Of a stretch of DNA of 64,000 nt, positions 1 to 9,866 are shown piece after piece. The notes under the pieces were generated by a model, which did not search any database, was not told the origin of the DNA, and worked only from the letters and a program-made list of their open reading frames with translations. The stretch lies in the NCBI GenBank assembly GCA_027563935.2, contig JANVAS020000222.1, forward strand, positions 4,712,001-4,776,000, in the 5' to 3' direction. Origin of the DNA: Costus lasius (lineage: Eukaryota > Streptophyta > Magnoliopsida > Zingiberales > Costaceae). Each line of letters opens with the position of its first letter. Positions within the stretch are counted from its first letter, which is position 1. The position numbers were made by a program, and so were the translations under genes.

Positions 1-225
1 GAAGCAAGCCGTCGCTCATCTTGTGTGTGACGATTTGGAGGAGACCTTCGTTGTTCTCTTGCTTCCAAGGCGCCATCTTGAAATGGCTATGGTATGAATC
101 GCATCTTCTCTATTCATGTTTCGAAAGTTGATCATATAATGCATGCTCTTCGACCCTTGAATCCGCTGCCTATCATGTTGCGCCACTTTAGGGTTTCGCA
201 CCCCTCATGAAAGGGGTTCCCTACA
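1..225 (+). repeat. C1-a 5' LTR, 3' end only
   Basis: Identical over 225 bases to the 3' end of the LTR at 9867-11538. It ends in CA directly before a primer-binding site at 228. It contains ATG GCT ATG (83-91) followed by GTATGA, the proposed first exon and splice donor of the gag transcript. The rest of this LTR lies left of the window. Confidence 0.9.
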
Positions 226-2025
226 ATTGGTATCAGAGCAGGTTACATGCGTAATTATATGATTGCTTTGATTTTGTGTTCCATGAATGTTTAGATCTAT
301 ATCATGCGTAATTTTATCATGTTAATATGTTTCATGTAGAAACCTATTTTATGTTTCATTTGCGCATGTATGTTGGCATGTTGGCGCATCTTTGTTTTCT
401 CAAAAATGGATCACATGCGCGACTAACATTAGATCTAAGGCCCTGCTGTAAACCCTTAGACGGGTTATTAGGGTTGAAATCATCCCCTAGGTTAGATCCA
501 ACAGTCTGATCAGACTATCTGACAGCCTTGATGGGTCGACCAGATAGCATCTGTGCGCAAGCATCAGATGGCTATAGGTCGACTGCAGACAGGCGTGTAG
601 CGATGTCTGATTGAGACAACCTATGAACGCACATGAGTTAGGCCCGGGGTCACACCCGCTTGCCAGACCTCATTGTGGTCGTTCAGCCCTTGGCGCATGC
701 ATTGTTGACCTTTTGGTCGACTCAAGTCAGTTAGGACTTGGTGCATGTAAGGGCACAGGATCTGACTAGGTTCGATGAGTGGATCCCTAGTAATGGACCG
801 TTGTAAGGTAGTAAGGCTAATAAGGAAAAATAAAATTAATCTCAATGGGGTTTTTCAAAAATTTTATTTTTCATGATTGGATCACATGATGTATGATGCC
901 ATATGTATGTTTATTTAGTCTTATGTCGGCTGCCCATGTTTAATGTGTGCTGTGCTGGGGCCTGCGTGCCTGGAATTATTTTGTAAATTATTTTTAATTG
1001 TGATCTGCGTATCACCTTCTATTTAATTTATAAAATGTAATTGACCTGCGAGTCAATCTTGTCTAGATAGATTAATTTGTAAATTAATCAGACAAGAGCA
1101 CAGAGGACACTTGGCAGAGGCGCATGCAGCAGTGGCTTGACCAGGTGGGAGGTCCAGGGTTCGACTCTGGGACCAGGCGCATTTTCCCTGGTAGGCGCAC
1201 CTGAGCTGCAGATGGCGCTTGGGCCCTGGTTTGGGCCAAATGAGCAGCTAAAGACCCATGAAGAAAAACAAGTGAAGACTTAAGTTAATTAAGGTCTTAC
1301 TTAGGTTTCATGGGCGTTTACCACATAAGATCCATGCTTTCTTTTATTGTTTAAATATTAGAATTGCATGATTAGTTTATCTTCTGCTATCACCATAGGA
1401 AATGCATGATAGTCAAGAAGATAAAAGACCGTTAAAATCCAACGCTAAATATCAAGCTCGTAAGCCTTCTGACGTGAAACCTCACTGTTCTGACTATCGT
1501 TGGAGCCGTGTTGTACCCACTCAGTGGGCACGTCCATCTATCTTCATACGGTGCGGGATTACACCAGCGTGTTACAGAGAAGGGATTTATCGCTTCTCGT
1601 TGCTCAGCATAGCACGTGGTGGTCCAGGGAGTAGGTCGGGTCAGCTTGACCATGTAGGCTACATATGTGGCGCATATGGTAGCACATGGAGGCAGCCATC
1701 TGTGGGGTCAGAGACTGTGTTGTACCAACTCAGTTGGCACAGTCTGCTGGATTGCCCAGATGAAGGGGAATCGCACGGGTTGGCGATCGGCAGGGACTGC
1801 CTACCAGAAATTAGTGCTTGTACTCTCTGTGCACCATATCTCGCTTGAGCGGGACGCGGAGACCAAGTATGAAATCTGGATCCCATCTCACTAAAAGAGT
1901 TTTTACTCTTTCGGACTGTTTAATGGATTTTTCAGTCAGATAAAATAGTGAGAAAAAGAATCTTTCTTAAGTCCTGATTGATTCTTAACATTGATACTGA
2001 CCTTGCTGTTCTTGCATTGTTGTAG
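226..2025 (+). other. C1-a untranslated leader, putative intron and structured RNA
   Basis: About 1.8 kb between LTR and gag, without a convincing gene. It holds the palindrome AGTCTGATCAGACT (503-516) and two hairpins with CTGCG loops (1000-1015 and 1041-1056). A third stem, CTTGTCT/AGACAAG, lies at 1058-1096. A tRNA-like segment follows with box A-like TGGCAGAGGCG (1112-1122) and box B-like GGTTCGACTCT (1158-1168). A branched structure is closed by CTCACTA (1887-1893) and TAGTGAG (1946-1952). It ends with TACTGAC, a pyrimidine-rich tract and the acceptor TTGTAG at 2025. Short ORFs in the leader are not conserved in frame between copies. Confidence 0.7.
228..241 (+). other. Primer-binding site, C1-a
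   Basis: TGGTATCAGAGCAG two bases after the LTR end matches the usual plant Copia site for the 3' end of initiator methionine tRNA. Confidence 0.9.
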
Positions 2026-2424
2026 ATACCTGCAGCAACGAACACCATGAACTTCAATGTGCGATCCCTACTGGAAAGGGAGAAGTTTGCTGGGCCAAAC
2101 TTTTCAGACTGGTTTGGACACCTTAAGATTGTTCTTAAGGCAGAGAGGAAACTGTATGTCCTCGAGACGGCTATACCGCCTCAGCCCGCCCCGAACGCCG
2201 CAAGGGCGGTTCGGGAAGCCTATGAAAAGCACGTCAATGATAGCATTGATGTCGCTTGCCTGATGCTAGCGTCTATGACGCCACCGCTGCAGCGTCAGCA
2301 TGAGGATATGTATGCTATAGACATGATAGCGAACCTCAAGATGCTGTATGCTGCACAGGCGAGGACAGAACGCTATAATCTGACAAAGCTTTTCTTTCAG
2401 AGCAAACTGGCTGAAGGGAGCCCA
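2026..2424 (+). pseudogene. C1-a gag, truncated N-terminal fragment
   Basis: Encodes the first 126 residues of the Copia gag polyprotein from the ATG at 2047 and is cut by the start of another LTR at 2425. It matches the gag of the other four C1 copies nearly residue for residue (FNVRSLLEREKFAGPNFSDW near the start). The frame is open from 2026, immediately after a TAG that would be the splice acceptor, so seven extra codons would precede the ATG in a spliced message. Predicted ORFs that run past 2424 into CWGMPLRLMFEA are reading LTR sequence. Confidence 0.85.
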
Positions 2425-4138
2425 TGTTGGGGTATGCCCTTAAGGCTAATGTTTGAGGCCTATGGGAATGTATTTGTATCATGTAATAAACTGTTATGTT
2501 TATAAAGGCATGGTTGTTATTCAGTTAGCTACATTGTCTGCTGCAATATATGTTCTTCTGAATAATGTCTCAAAGCTGTTCAGCTCGGCTGACATGCTAT
2601 TATGTCCTTAGTCGATATATCTTGGTGAACATGAGACAGCCTTGATATGATTGAGACTAATATGTGTTCTAATCTTATAGGATGCTTCGAGCATGGAATA
2701 AGATGTAGACTCATGGGTACATTGGATGTACTGGACAGACCCTACTAGGATGTTCAATTGTTTGTCACAATGTGAATATTCCTTGATTAAGACAAGTGGC
2801 ACATTTCCTCTGACTTGAGATCACTTGTGTTTTCTGAATGATGATTGTCATTGTTTTGAGATGGTTCAATATCATTTGAAACATAATGATTATAGACTAT
2901 CTTGGATGGTGAGCTTGAGTCAGGTTAGAGCACTAGTGATAGACATAGGATTGCCGTCTCCTTGTTTAAGGAGTGTGATGTTCTAAAGGGGCCCCCTGGA
3001 TGAGATGATTGAGAAAGTGTATGGCCATACCCAGGTGACAGTGTTCATCTGTTCTAATCATGCTCATCATATTGGAGTTACGAGCTTGACAGGCTTGTCC
3101 AATAAGAACATCCAGTGGCAAAGGAAATATGTATGCTTTGTGATTTGATTCACACTTGTGCTGTTTTTGGGTGTAGTCTTGGAAGACTCATTTCTTTATA
3201 TCGGGAGATAGTGATGTGTTGCTAGATACCCCTCACTGATCGTGATAATGAGAATTATCGTTACCGACATTTAAAGGAAACCCTTAGGGTCGCACAATTT
3301 GATGATATGGCTTACTTAAGTCAGATCGTGTGGACTGAATTGTTTGGGTTCAGTTTAAAGGGAATTAGTCTCTGATTGTAAGTGAGATCTGGTCTGATCA
3401 TGTTTGATTGATTAGGGCTTAAGATCGGTAAGCTTCGATCGAGAGAATAGATGCCAGATCGGTCAGATCAGGGGCATCGAGGAGATCGACGGTTAGATCG
3501 GGAACCTTAGGGTTTATTTAAGATCTAGACTAGATCATTGGCTTGATTGGTTCTTAAACCGAACCAAAGTGAACCGGCTCACTTGATGAGCGCATGGTTC
3601 AAGGGGAGAGGAGTTGGCGACAAGTTCACTTGGCGTGAACGTTGGGGTGAGGAGTGGTTACTATTTTTAGTAACCATGATCTCCACTTGGTGGGTGCTCT
3701 CGTCCGTATAGAGTATTCTCTATTTTCGCCACTTCAACTGATTTTTCCTCTCGCCCATATTCCTCTCGAGATTTTTGTGTGAGTGTGGCGACGCTCGACG
3801 CTTGACGCTTGAGGAGGATTCGGCCAAGAAAGATTGACATCTCATTTTCCCTTCACTCGTCAAAGGACCTCTTGAAACCTTGCTAGCACAAGGAGCACCA
3901 AGAGAGATAGCGACATCATCTTGTGTGTGACGACAAGGAGAAGATCTCGTTTGATCTTTGCTTCCAAGCCGCCATCAAGAAATGGCAATGGTATGGATCG
4001 AATCACCTCTTATGCATTCGGGTTTTCTTTAAGTTGATTATATAAGGTGCATGCGATTCTTAGAGACCCTATCCGCTGCTTGAAATCTGAATATGCGCCA
4101 TGCTGGGTTTCGCCCCCCTCTAGAAAGGGGTTCCAACA
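2425..4138 (+). repeat. C1-b 5' LTR, mosaic
   Basis: Complete 1714-bp LTR, TGTTGG...CCAACA. A possible TATA box (CTTTATAT, 3194-3201) is conserved in other copies. Exon-1-like ATG GCA ATG (3982-3990) is followed by GTATGG. Bases 2425-3246 are identical to 9867-10688, while 3247-4138 differ from the corresponding 10689-11538 by many substitutions and indels. It starts inside gag codons of C1-a. Confidence 0.9.
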
Positions 4139-5965
4139 ACTGGTATCAGAGCAGTTTTCTATGCATCTTTGTATGATTGCTTAAGCTTATGTGATCCATG
4201 TTTGCGTGTACAAGCTTAGATCTAGTTAACATGCGTTTTTTCTTTAAGTTTTTGTACATGCGAAACTTGAAGTATGTTATCATTGGCGCATGTTGTTCTT
4301 GGCGCATGCTTAGTGTTTTTCTTAAAAACCCTAATTAACATGCGCGACTCACTCTAGATCTAAGGCTCTACTATAAACCCTTAAACGGGTTATTAGGGTT
4401 GAAGTCACCCCTAGTTTAGATCCAACAGTCTGATCAGACTATCTGACAGCCTGAATGGGTCGACCAGATAGCACCTTGGCGCAAGCCTATGGTGGCTATA
4501 GGTCGACTGCAGACAGGTGTGTAGCGAAGTCTGATTGAGACGATTAATGAACGCACCTGAGTTAGGCCCGGGGTCACGCCCGCTTGCCAGACCTCAGTGT
4601 GGTCGTTCAGCCCTGACGCATGCATGGTTGACCTTATGGTCGACTCAAGTCAGTTAGGACTTGGTGCATGCAAGGGCAGTGGATCTGACTAGGTTGGATG
4701 AGTGGATCCCTAGTAATGGATCGTTGTAAGGTTGTAGGGCAAATAAGGAAAAATTAAAATTGATCCCAAGGGGTTTTCGAAAATTTTAATTTTTATGATG
4801 GATCACTTGATTGCTGATTGGATGCATGTGTTTGTCTATTTAGTCTTATGTGGGCTGCCCATGTTAAATCTGTGCTGTGCTGGGGCCTGCGTGCCTGGAT
4901 TTAAAAATTGTAAATTAATTATTGTGATCTGCGCATCACATTGTTTTAATTTATAAAATGTAAGTGACCTGCGTGTCACTCTTGTCTAGATAGTTAAATT
5001 TGTAATTTAATTTGACAAGAGCACAGTGCACACTTGGCAGAGGCGCATGCAGCAAGTGGCTGGACCAGGTGGGAGGTCTAGGGTTCGACCCTAGGACCTG
5101 GCGCATATTCCTGGTGGGCGCACCTGTGCTGCAGATGGCGCTTGGGCCCAGGTTTGGGCCAGATGAGCAGCAAAAGACCCATGAAGAGCAAATGAAGACT
5201 TAAGTTAGGTTAAGGTCTTCTAGGGCTATGGGCTTTTACCACATAAGATACATGCTTTCTTTTATTGTATAATATTAGAATTGCATGTTTAAGTTTATCT
5301 TCTGCTATCACCATAGGAATTGCATGATAGTGAAGAAGATAAAAGACCGTTAAAATCCAACGCTAAAATATCAAGCTCGTAAGCCTTCTGACGCGAAACC
5401 TCACTGTTCTGATTATCGTTGGAGCCGTGTTGTACCCACTCAGTGGGCACGTCCATCTATCTTCAGATGGTGCGGGATTACACCTGCGTGTTACAGAGTA
5501 GGGATTTATCCCTTCTCGTTGCTCGGCATAGCACGTGGTGGTCCAGGGAGTAGGTCGGGTCAGCTTGACCGTGTAGGCTACATATGTGGCGCATATGGTA
5601 GCACATGGAGGCAGCCATCTGTGGGATCAGAGACTGTGTTGTACCAACTCAGTTGGCACAGTCTGCTGGATTGCCCAGATGAAGGGGAATCGCACGGGTT
5701 GGCGATTGGCTGGGATGCCTACCAGAAACTAGTGCTTGTACTCTCTGTGCATCTTATCTCGCCTGAGCGGGACGCGGAGACCAAGTATGAAATCTGGATC
5801 CCATCTCACTAAAAGAGTGCTACTCTTTCGGGCTGTTTTGCTGGATTTTTCAGCCAGATAAAATAGTGAGAAAAAGAATCTTTCTTAAGTCCTGATCGAT
5901 TCTTATACATTGATACTGACCTTGCTGTTCTCGCATTGTTGTAGATACCTGCAGCAACGAACACC
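4139..5965 (+). other. C1-b leader with conserved RNA structures
   Basis: Same plan as the C1-a leader. Palindrome AGTCTGATCAGACT is at 4427-4440. Hairpin GTGAT/ATCAC is at 4924-4939. Hairpin GTGAC/GTCAC at 4964-4979 replaces the TTGAC/GTCAA pair seen in C1-a, a compensatory change. Box A-like TGGCAGAGGCG starts at 5035 and box B-like GGTTCGACCCT is at 5082-5092. Hairpins with short loops lie at 5435-5447, 5644-5656 and 5758-5771, and the branched structure at 5805-5870. The putative splice acceptor ends at 5944; the seven codons 5945-5965 are open and in frame with gag. Confidence 0.7.
4141..4154 (+). other. Primer-binding site, C1-b
   Basis: TGGTATCAGAGCAG, two bases after the LTR end at 4138; initiator methionine tRNA type. 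Confidence 0.9.
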
Positions 5966-8900
5966 ATGAACTTCAATGTGCGATCCCTACTGGAAAGGGA
6001 GAAGTTTGCTGGGCCGAACTTCTCTGACTGGTTTGGACACCTTAAGATCATTCTTAAGGCAGAGAGGAAACTGTATGTCCTCGAGACGGCGATACCGCCG
6101 CAGCCCGCTCCGAACGCCGCAAGGGCGGTTCGGGAAGCCTATGAAAAGCACGTCAATGATAGCATTGATGTCGCTTGCCTGATGCTAGCGTCTATGACGC
6201 CACCGCTGCAGCGTCAGCATGAGGACATGTCGGCTATAGACATGATTACAAACCTCAAGATGTTGTATGCTGCACAGGCGAGGACAGAACGCTATAATCT
6301 GACAAAGCTCTTCTTTCAGAGCAAACTGGCTGAAGGGAGCCCAGTGGGAGCTCACGTGCTCAAGATGATTGGGCACAAGGAGGCTCTAGAGAAACTGGGG
6401 CATACCATTAACCAGGAGCTTGCTGTGGACATCATTCTGCAGTCTCTCCCGCCTTCATTCGACGCGTTCATTATTAATTTTAATATGAACAAAATCGATT
6501 GTACTCCGGCAGAGCTGCTGAATATGCTCTTGACCACTGAGGAAACTCTGAAGGGTAAGCCTTCAACCTCTGTCTTAATGGTTCCTTCCAGGAACAAGAA
6601 GAAGGGGAAGAAGGGCAAGGCCCCAGTCAAGAACTACAGCAAGGCTCTGAAGCAAAAGGTCAAGCGGTCCAAGGAATACAGGTGTTTCCACTGTGGCCAG
6701 CTGGGTCACTGGAAAAAGGACTGCAAAGCGCTCCAAGGAGATAAGAGGGGAAGCTTCGCTTCTGGCTCAGGTATATTCGTGACTGAGGTCATGTTTTCTT
6801 CTTCTATATCATGGGTGTTGGACACTGCATGTGGAGTTCACATTTGTTCAAATGTACAGGAACTCAAGAGAAGAAGGCAGGTGGGACAGCATGAGGTGGA
6901 CCTACGAGTTGGAAACGGGGCACGGGTTGCTGCTGTTGCTGTAGGAGACTACTTCATTCCTTTACCATCTGGCATTGTATTGGAACTAGACAATTGTTAT
7001 TTTGTTCCCAGTATAACTAAAAATATTATCTCCATTCCTGCTCTTGTTAGGAAGGGGTTTTCCTTTGAATGCAATATTTCAAAGTGTATTTTGTCTTATG
7101 ATAATATTGTTTATGCAACTGGTTCAATTAACAATGGGTTATTCATGTTGGACATGGAAAGTTCTATACAAAATGTTGATATTAAGAAAGCCAAGTATGC
7201 TGATGACAGCACCTTGCTGTGGCATAGTCGTTTAGGCCATATAAACGAGAAACGCATTAAGCGGTTGCATGATCATGGACTGCTGGGATCATTCTCCTAT
7301 AAGGAGTTTGATACATGCAAAGCTTGTTTAATGGGTAAAATGACGAAATCTCCTTTTTCTAATAAAGGACAAAGGGCTTCAGGTTTACTTGACCTCATTC
7401 ACAGTGATGTGTGTGGGCCATTTAGTAAACATGCCAGAGGTGGCTATCAGTACTTCATTACCTTTACTGATGATTTCAGTAGATACGGGTATGTCTATCT
7501 GATGAGACATAAAAGTGAATCTTTTGACAAGTTCAAAGAGTTCAAGAATGAAGTACAAAATCAGCTAGGCCGAAATATCAAGGCACTTCGCTCAGATCGA
7601 GGTGGTGAATACCTAAGTATATGTTTACTGACTATCTAAAGGAGTGTGGGATTATCTCACAGCTCACTCCGCCAGGAACACCGCAATGGAATGGTGTGTC
7701 CGAGAGGAGAAATAGAACGCTACTTGATATGGTTCGTTCTATGATGAGTCAGGCTACTCTTCCATACTCCTTTTGGGGTTTTGCGCTGGAAACAGCTGCA
7801 AAGGTACTAAACCGAGTGCCATCCAAAGCAGTTTCTAAAACTCCATATGAGTTATGGTATGGGAAACAGCCAAGCTTGACATTTATCAGGATCTGGGGCT
7901 GCGAGGCTTATGTCAAAAAGCTCGCCTCTGGGAAACTAGAGAGCAGATCTGACAAATGTATCTTTGTCGGTTACCCTAAGGAAACTAAGGGTTATTATTT
8001 CTACGATCCCAAAGAGAACAAGGTTTTTGTTGCTCGGACGGCCATATTTCTTGAGAAGGAGTTTCTTCTGCAAGAGGCCAGTGGGAGAGAAATAAAACTG
8101 GATGAGAATCCAGAGGAAGGACAAAGTGATCAAGCACAGTTGGATGAGCCTGAGCCGGTAGAACAGGTTATTGAACAACCTGAGGCTCAAATATCACGGG
8201 AACCGCGAAGATCGGGTAGGATCCGTCGACAGCCTGAGCGCTATGACGGAGTCTACATCATTGACAATGATGAACCCCTCACTTATGCGGATGCGGTCAG
8301 TGGACCAGAGTCAGCGAGATGGCTTGAGGCTATGCGCGCCGAGATGGACTCCATGTCAGATAACCAAGTCTGGGATTTGGTTGATCCGCCTTCGGGAGTT
8401 ATCCCTATAGGCTGTAAATGGATCTTCAAGAAGAAGATTGACATGGATGGTAACGTGGTTACCTATAAAGGCAGGCTAGTTGCGAAAGGTTTCAAACAAA
8501 TCTACGGGATAGATTATGATGAAACTTTCTCACCTGTAGCCATGTTTAAGTCTATTCGGATTCTTTTCGCGATAGCTGCATATTATGATTATGAGATTTG
8601 GCAGATGGATGTGAAAACAGCTTTCCTTAATGGAAATCTGGATGAGGATGTGTATATGACACAACCTGAGGGTTTCACTAATCCATCAGATCGTCATAAG
8701 ATATGCAAGTTAAAGAAGTCCATTTATGGACTTAAGCAAGCATCTAGAAGCTGGAATATTCGTTTTGATGAATCAGTCACTGAATTTGGTTTCATCAAGA
8801 ACGAGGATGACCCGTGTGTATATAAGAGGTTTAGTGGGAGCGTGATTACTTTCCTAGTCCTCTACGTCGATGACATCTTGATCATTGGAAATGACATTCC

Positions 8901-9846
8901 TGAAATGCATGCTGTTAAAGCATGGCTGAGGAAGTGTTTCCAGATGAAAGATCTAGGAGAAGCAGCCTATGTGTTAGGTGTGAAGATCTACAGGGATAGA
9001 TCTAAGAGGCTTCTCGGGCTGTGCCAGAGTACTTACATCGATAAGGTCCTGGAGAGATTTCATTTAGAGAATTCTAAACGTGGATATCTTCCAGTCAGAC
9101 ATGGTCTGAGTCTTTCGAAGAGTCAGTGTCCACAAACACAGACTGAGAAAGATGAAATGGACAATACGCCTTATGCTTCGGCTATTGGTTCCATTATGTA
9201 TGCGATGTTGTGTACTCGCCCAGACGTCGCTTACGGGTTAAGCGTAACCAGTCGTTTCCAAAGTAATCCAGGTATGGCGCACTGGATTGCAGTCAAGAAC
9301 ATTTTAAAATATCTGCGGAGGACCAAAGATATGTTCTTGATATATGGTGGTCAGGAAGAACTCAGTATAGAGGGATATACTGACGCTTCGTTCCAGTCGG
9401 ACCAGGATGATTTCCGATCGCAATCAGGCTATGTTTTTAGCTTGAATGGAGGTGCAGTGGTGTGGAAGAGTTTCAAACAGTCAACTGTTGCTGATTCCAC
9501 AACAGAAGCCGAGTATGTTGCAGCCTCGGAAGCATCCAAGGAGGCAGTCTGGATTCGTAAGTTCGTGAGAGAACTTGGTGTTGTTCCTTCGAGTGTCGAT
9601 CCTTTGGTTATCTTCTGTGATAACACTGGAGCAATCGCACAAGCAAAGGAACCACGGTCGCACCAGAAGTCCAAGCACATACTGAGACGGTTTCATTTGA
9701 TCAGGGAGATCATAGATCGTGGCGAGATCAAAATCTGCAAGGTTCATACAGATGACAATCTAGCAGACCCGCTTACTAAGCCTCTGGCGCAGCAGAAGCA
9801 TGAGAAGCACTGTAATAATATGGGTTTGAGATTTCTCAACCATTAG
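5966..9846 (+). pseudogene. C1-b gag-pol polyprotein, one frameshift
   Basis: Copia polyprotein in the order gag, protease, integrase, reverse transcriptase, RNase H; it makes the virus-like particle and the enzymes that copy and insert the element. Gag carries a CCHC knuckle (CFHCGQLGHWKKDC). Protease has WVLDTACG, integrase the HHCC finger and the SDVCGPF, FTDDFS and GGEYLS catalytic segments. Reverse transcriptase has DVKTAFLNG and YVDD, and RNase H has YTDAS, TTEAEY and FCDNTG. A one-base deletion near 7617-7624, just after the integrase glutamate, ends the first frame at 7639; the rest reads in another frame to the stop at 9846. Otherwise the copy is open throughout. The gag ATG at 5966 is kept; a spliced message could start upstream in the LTR. 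Confidence 0.9.
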
Positions 9847-9849
9847 ATT

Positions 9850-9866
9850 AAGTGCAAGTGGGAGAT
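9850..9866 (+). other. Polypurine tract, C1-b
   Basis: AAGTGCAAGTGGGAGAT directly before the 3' LTR; identical in C1-c, C1-d and C1-e. Primes plus-strand DNA synthesis in LTR elements. Confidence 0.85.

Noticed and set aside
1105..1185. A tRNA gene in the leader
   Set aside because: Box-like motifs are present but no acceptor stem or anticodon arm can be drawn; kept only as a tRNA-like segment.
1402..1848. Sense ORF of 148 codons in the C1-a leader, with similar ones at 5519-5812 and 29124-29417
   Set aside because: Frames and ends change between copies, and the DNA is better explained by conserved hairpins in the leader.
2608..2802. A 64-codon antisense ORF repeated in most C1 LTRs (for example 10050-10244, 26203-26400 and 52237-52431)
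   Set aside because: Its recurrence follows from LTR similarity. It is broken in both C1-c LTRs, has no recognisable domain and no sign of codon-level conservation beyond the DNA.
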